The notes beneath the pieces are model-generated. The model had not been told where the DNA came from, searched no databases, and saw nothing but the letters and a program-made list of their open reading frames with translations. The position numbers and the translations under genes are program-made. From the NCBI RefSeq assembly GCF_900094555.1, contig NZ_FMAC01000002.1:62001-126000 (forward strand): a stretch of 64,000 nt of DNA. The letters run 5' to 3'. Positions 61,757 to 64,000 of the stretch are shown here, in pieces (position 1 is the first letter of the stretch; every line of letters begins with the position of its first letter). Origin of the DNA: Martinezella hainanensis (lineage in GTDB: Bacteria > Pseudomonadota > Alphaproteobacteria > Rhizobiales > Rhizobiaceae).

Positions 61757-62765
61757 GGGAAGAGGAAAGGGCAAGCGCAAGCAGCCTGGCCTTGCTTCCC
61801 GTGGTGCGGTTGCCCTTGGCAGCCTGAGCCTGCGCGGCAGCACCGCGCTGGGCGGCCTTGGCCTTCGCGGTGCTGGTGCGCTCGCCGCCGTGATCGGCAG
61901 TGCGGTCGGTCGTCATCCCGCAATTGCCGGCGGCGTCGCACTCTTCTTCGGGGTTTTCGGCTTCGTCACCGCAAATGCGCTCTGGTATCAGACGGGCGCG
62001 CATCCATCGCCAATATTGCGCACCCGCGATCCGGTGTCCCCCTATCAGATCCCCGGCCGCAAATCCTTCCTGCACGCGCAGCAGGCCGATGCCGGCAATG
62101 TCACCACGTTTCGGATCGAACGACAGGATTCGACTTCCGATCCCGCCACGCCGTCGCCAACCGGGCAGGCAGCAGGCGCAGCCGCAACACAGTCGTCCAG
62201 CACGCCGTCGAAGCTCATTGCCGATATACAGGCCGAACTTATTCGTCACGGCCTCTATGATGGCGCCGCCGATGGAAAGCCGGGATCCCGCACGACATCG
62301 GCCATCCTCTTCTTTCAGGAGGCGTCTGGCCTTGCACAGACCGGCACGCCGACGCCGGAGCTTCTGGCCGCCCTCAAGGCCAGCAATGCCGCCAATGCGC
62401 AGGCAGCGAGCGGCAGGGCGAATACGGCGGCCGCCGTTCCCACAGAGCGCCCCGTCAATGTTTCCGCTACGGCGGACGCGATCGATCCGGTTGCCGCCGC
62501 CATCCAGAATGCCGAGAAGAATATCAGGACCGGCGCCGTCGTGGCCAAGGCAACGCCAGGCGATGCGGTCAACAAGGTGAATATGGTCATGCAGATCCAG
62601 AAGGGTCTGAGCAACATTGCCTACAGCAATGTCAGCATCGACGGCGTTGCCGGAGAGCAGACGAAGGCGGCTATCCGCCGCTTCCAGAAGCACTATCGCC
62701 TGCCCGAAACCGGCGAGCCGAACATGGCGGTCCTCAAGAAGCTGCAGGATATCGGCGCGCTTTAA
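61728..62765 (+). CDS. Membrane-anchored peptidoglycan-binding domain protein
   Basis: A 345-residue envelope protein. The first ~25 residues are very basic, followed by Gly/Ala/Leu repeats with RGxxALG pattern (~25-60) and one membrane helix (~66-84). Two PG_binding_1 domains follow, at ~160-205 (IQAELIRHGLYDGAADGKPG) and ~290-340 (IQKGLSNIAYSNVSIDGVAG), separated by an Ala-rich linker. It has no enzyme domain and probably anchors or senses the cell wall. The start lies inside the kinase gene (29-base overlap), after AAGGAA, implying coupling to the kinase. Confidence 0.85.
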   Translation: MAPQKRKSPKGRGKGKRKQPGLASRGAVALGSLSLRGSTALGGLGLRGAGALAAVIGSAVGRHPAIAGGVALFFGVFGFVTANALWYQTGAHPSPILRTRDPVSPYQIPGRKSFLHAQQADAGNVTTFRIERQDSTSDPATPSPTGQAAGAAATQSSSTPSKLIADIQAELIRHGLYDGAADGKPGSRTTSAILFFQEASGLAQTGTPTPELLAALKASNAANAQAASGRANTAAAVPTERPVNVSATADAIDPVAAAIQNAEKNIRTGAVVAKATPGDAVNKVNMVMQIQKGLSNIAYSNVSIDGVAGEQTKAAIRRFQKHYRLPETGEPNMAVLKKLQDIGAL

Positions 62766-62863
62766 GGCGGCCACGCAAGCGCCGATCGTCACCTTGGTAA
62801 TGACCTAAGCTCAGCAGGTGCCTTCAATTTGCGTTGGCAGGCCTGCGCCGTTATAGCTCGCAC

Positions 62864-63223
62864 ATGAGATTGCGCAGCGATATCTTTGTTTCCGCCCTTA
62901 TCCGCCGCCTGTTCGCCCGTGGCGATTTTGCTGCTGTCGAGCACAAGGGCGAGGAGCAGGCGGGCGCGATCTTCATCCGCCAGCGCTTCCGCGATGGATC
63001 GGAAACCCTCTATGCGCCGGCGCCACAGAGCCTGTTCGATGAGGAGGAGAGCGGAACGCGGCTTTTTGAAACGCGCATCGACCGCAGGGATCCGCAGGAA
63101 ATCCGCGAAACGCTCGATCGCGAGCTGAAATTCGATCCTGATTTGTGGGTCGTCGAACTGGAAACGGACGATATCGGCGATATCGTCCCTTTAGCCGGTT
63201 TGCGCGCCAATCCGCTGGATTGA
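62864..63223 (+). CDS. DUF1491 family protein
   Basis: A 119-residue cytoplasmic protein of the alphaproteobacterial DUF1491 family (RLRSDIFVSALIRRLFARGDFAAV start; FDPDLWVVELE near the end). The function is unknown. ATG 62864 is preferred to the in-frame start ten codons upstream because relatives begin MRLRSD. Confidence 0.83.
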   Translation: MRLRSDIFVSALIRRLFARGDFAAVEHKGEEQAGAIFIRQRFRDGSETLYAPAPQSLFDEEESGTRLFETRIDRRDPQEIRETLDRELKFDPDLWVVELETDDIGDIVPLAGLRANPLD

Positions 63224-63230
63224 GCCGTCT

Positions 63231-64000
63231 CTACCGCCTGTTTGCCACGCGCAACTCGCGGACAGCCCCGGATTTCGCGCCGAACAACGGCGCTGCGGGT
63301 GGCTGGGCCGGCTTCTCCTGCGGCAGATAGGTGTAGCTGTCGGCGCGACGCCATGCCTCGACGCGCGCCTGGCTTTCTTCCGTGTCGATATCGTCGAGTA
63401 CCAGCCATGCCCGGCTGACACTGCCATGCCGCTCGGCCAGATGCGGATAGAAGCGCTCGAGCGAGTAGACGGCATCGGCGATGCCCATGCCGAGGCTGAC
63501 GAGCGTGACCGCGAGCTGTTGCCCCGAAGTATCGAGCAGGATGCGTTCCGCAAGCCAGTAGCTGGAGGAGAGGGCATCGGCGAGCGTGGTAGCAAATTGC
63601 GCTGCGTCGCGCTCGCGCGCAAAGCGGACGAGCAGTGCCTCCTGCGTCTCGCTGAGGCTGCGCAGACCGAGCCGGTCGCTGTCGTCGCGGGTCAGATGAC
63701 GCGCAGCCTGTTTGATCTGCTGGCGCAAGATTTCTTCGCGTGATTGCCGTTCGGTTTCTGCCGTCTCGGCTTGAGATGAAGCGACATCCGCTGGCTGCTC
63801 TTGCACGGTCATGCCGCGTTCCGGCTCGGCCTGATGCAGACCGACGAGCGCGTCTATGACCTTGGGAGAGAGGGATGACCGACGGACGATTGCCCGCGCA
63901 TGGGCGGCCCCTTGCGTGCGGGCGATAGTGATGAGTGTGTCATCGTCGATCGCCTGCGAACTTGTCAGGAAGGGCGCGGCAATGGCGATCGGCTGACAGC
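63231..64000 (-). CDS. DUF2336 domain protein, 5' end beyond the window
   Basis: The reading frame is open from its stop at 63231 to the right edge, so the gene is cut by the window and is not the 193-codon gene that an internal ATG at 63812 would suggest. The upstream part (ASSLSPKVIDALVGLH-like repeats: PFLTSSQAIDDDTLITIART, HARAIVRRSSLSPKVIDALV) is the HEAT-like DUF2336 pattern. After it come a Gln/Glu-rich linker and a C-terminal helical domain (~63230-63720). The function is unknown. It converges with the DUF1491 gene with a seven-base gap. Confidence 0.8.
   Translation of the reverse strand, partial: CQPIAIAAPFLTSSQAIDDDTLITIARTQGAAHARAIVRRSSLSPKVIDALVGLHQAEPERGMTVQEQPADVASSQAETAETERQSREEILRQQIKQAARHLTRDDSDRLGLRSLSETQEALLVRFARERDAAQFATTLADALSSSYWLAERILLDTSGQQLAVTLVSLGMGIADAVYSLERFYPHLAERHGSVSRAWLVLDDIDTEESQARVEAWRRADSYTYLPQEKPAQPPAAPLFGAKSGAVRELRVANRR

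Overview
The window looks like chromosomal DNA of a rhizobium (Rhizobiaceae, probably genus Rhizobium). Grounds: high GC with alphaproteobacterial gene content, a Ros/MucR zinc-finger regulator behind a long AT-rich leader, a DmeR-DmeF cobalt/nickel module, a seven-gene Mrp/Pha antiporter operon, and dispersed palindromic repeats of the kind found between rhizobial genes. No rRNA, tRNA, prophage, insertion sequence or CRISPR array was recognised. It reads as core genome with short accessory patches.

Layout. 0-8.4 kb: end of a probable ligase-associated exonuclease gene, an ATP-dependent DNA ligase, a Tat-exported alpha/beta hydrolase, the two methylmalonyl-CoA mutase subunits separated by an inverted repeat pair, and two tandem L,D-transpeptidase lipoproteins. 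8.4-13 kb: divergent ohrR/ohr, an Xre/RES toxin-antitoxin pair, a MarR regulator divergent from a DUF899 protein, and a two-domain VOC protein. 13-24 kb: HerA-like ATPase, small DUF2267-like protein, zwf, tam, TerC-CBS membrane protein, alcohol dehydrogenase, branched-chain aminotransferase, acetyltransferase and MFS transporter. 24-36 kb: PEBP-like protein, two AraC regulators, NTF2-like protein, racemase-like protein, superoxide dismutase, ADP-ribose phosphatase-like phosphoesterase, SDR, WYL regulator divergent from a LysE exporter, two cytochromes c, methyltransferase, C39-like peptidase and GNAT protein.

36-51 kb: metal-response block (MerR regulator, DmeR, DmeF), class A beta-lactamase, a Ser/Asp-rich protein of unknown function, SelO, a parD antitoxin next to a frame-broken parE, DUF1697, oligopeptidase B, a DUF930 protein, CbpA/CbpM co-chaperones, polysaccharide deacetylase, AI-2E family transporter, catechol-dioxygenase-like VOC protein, hemolysin III and an unknown exported protein. 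51.7-57.7 kb: complete mrpABCDEFG operon, almost every junction overlapping. 57.7-64 kb: rosR/mucR, sufE, DUF5330, a PAS histidine kinase overlapping a peptidoglycan-binding membrane protein, DUF1491, and a DUF2336 protein running off the right end.

Two repeat families stand out: (i) inverted pairs of C/G-tract double hairpins at 4949-5136 and 12991-13110; (ii) at least six copies of a short element with a conserved AAAAGTG...GCGGTTTT core, one next to a 51-nt perfect palindrome and one forming the upstream region of dmeF. I found no convincing wholly new multigene system. The observations most worth following are the broken parE beside an intact parD, the RES/Xre pair, the Ser/Asp-rich protein, and the repeat elements placed inside operons and leaders.
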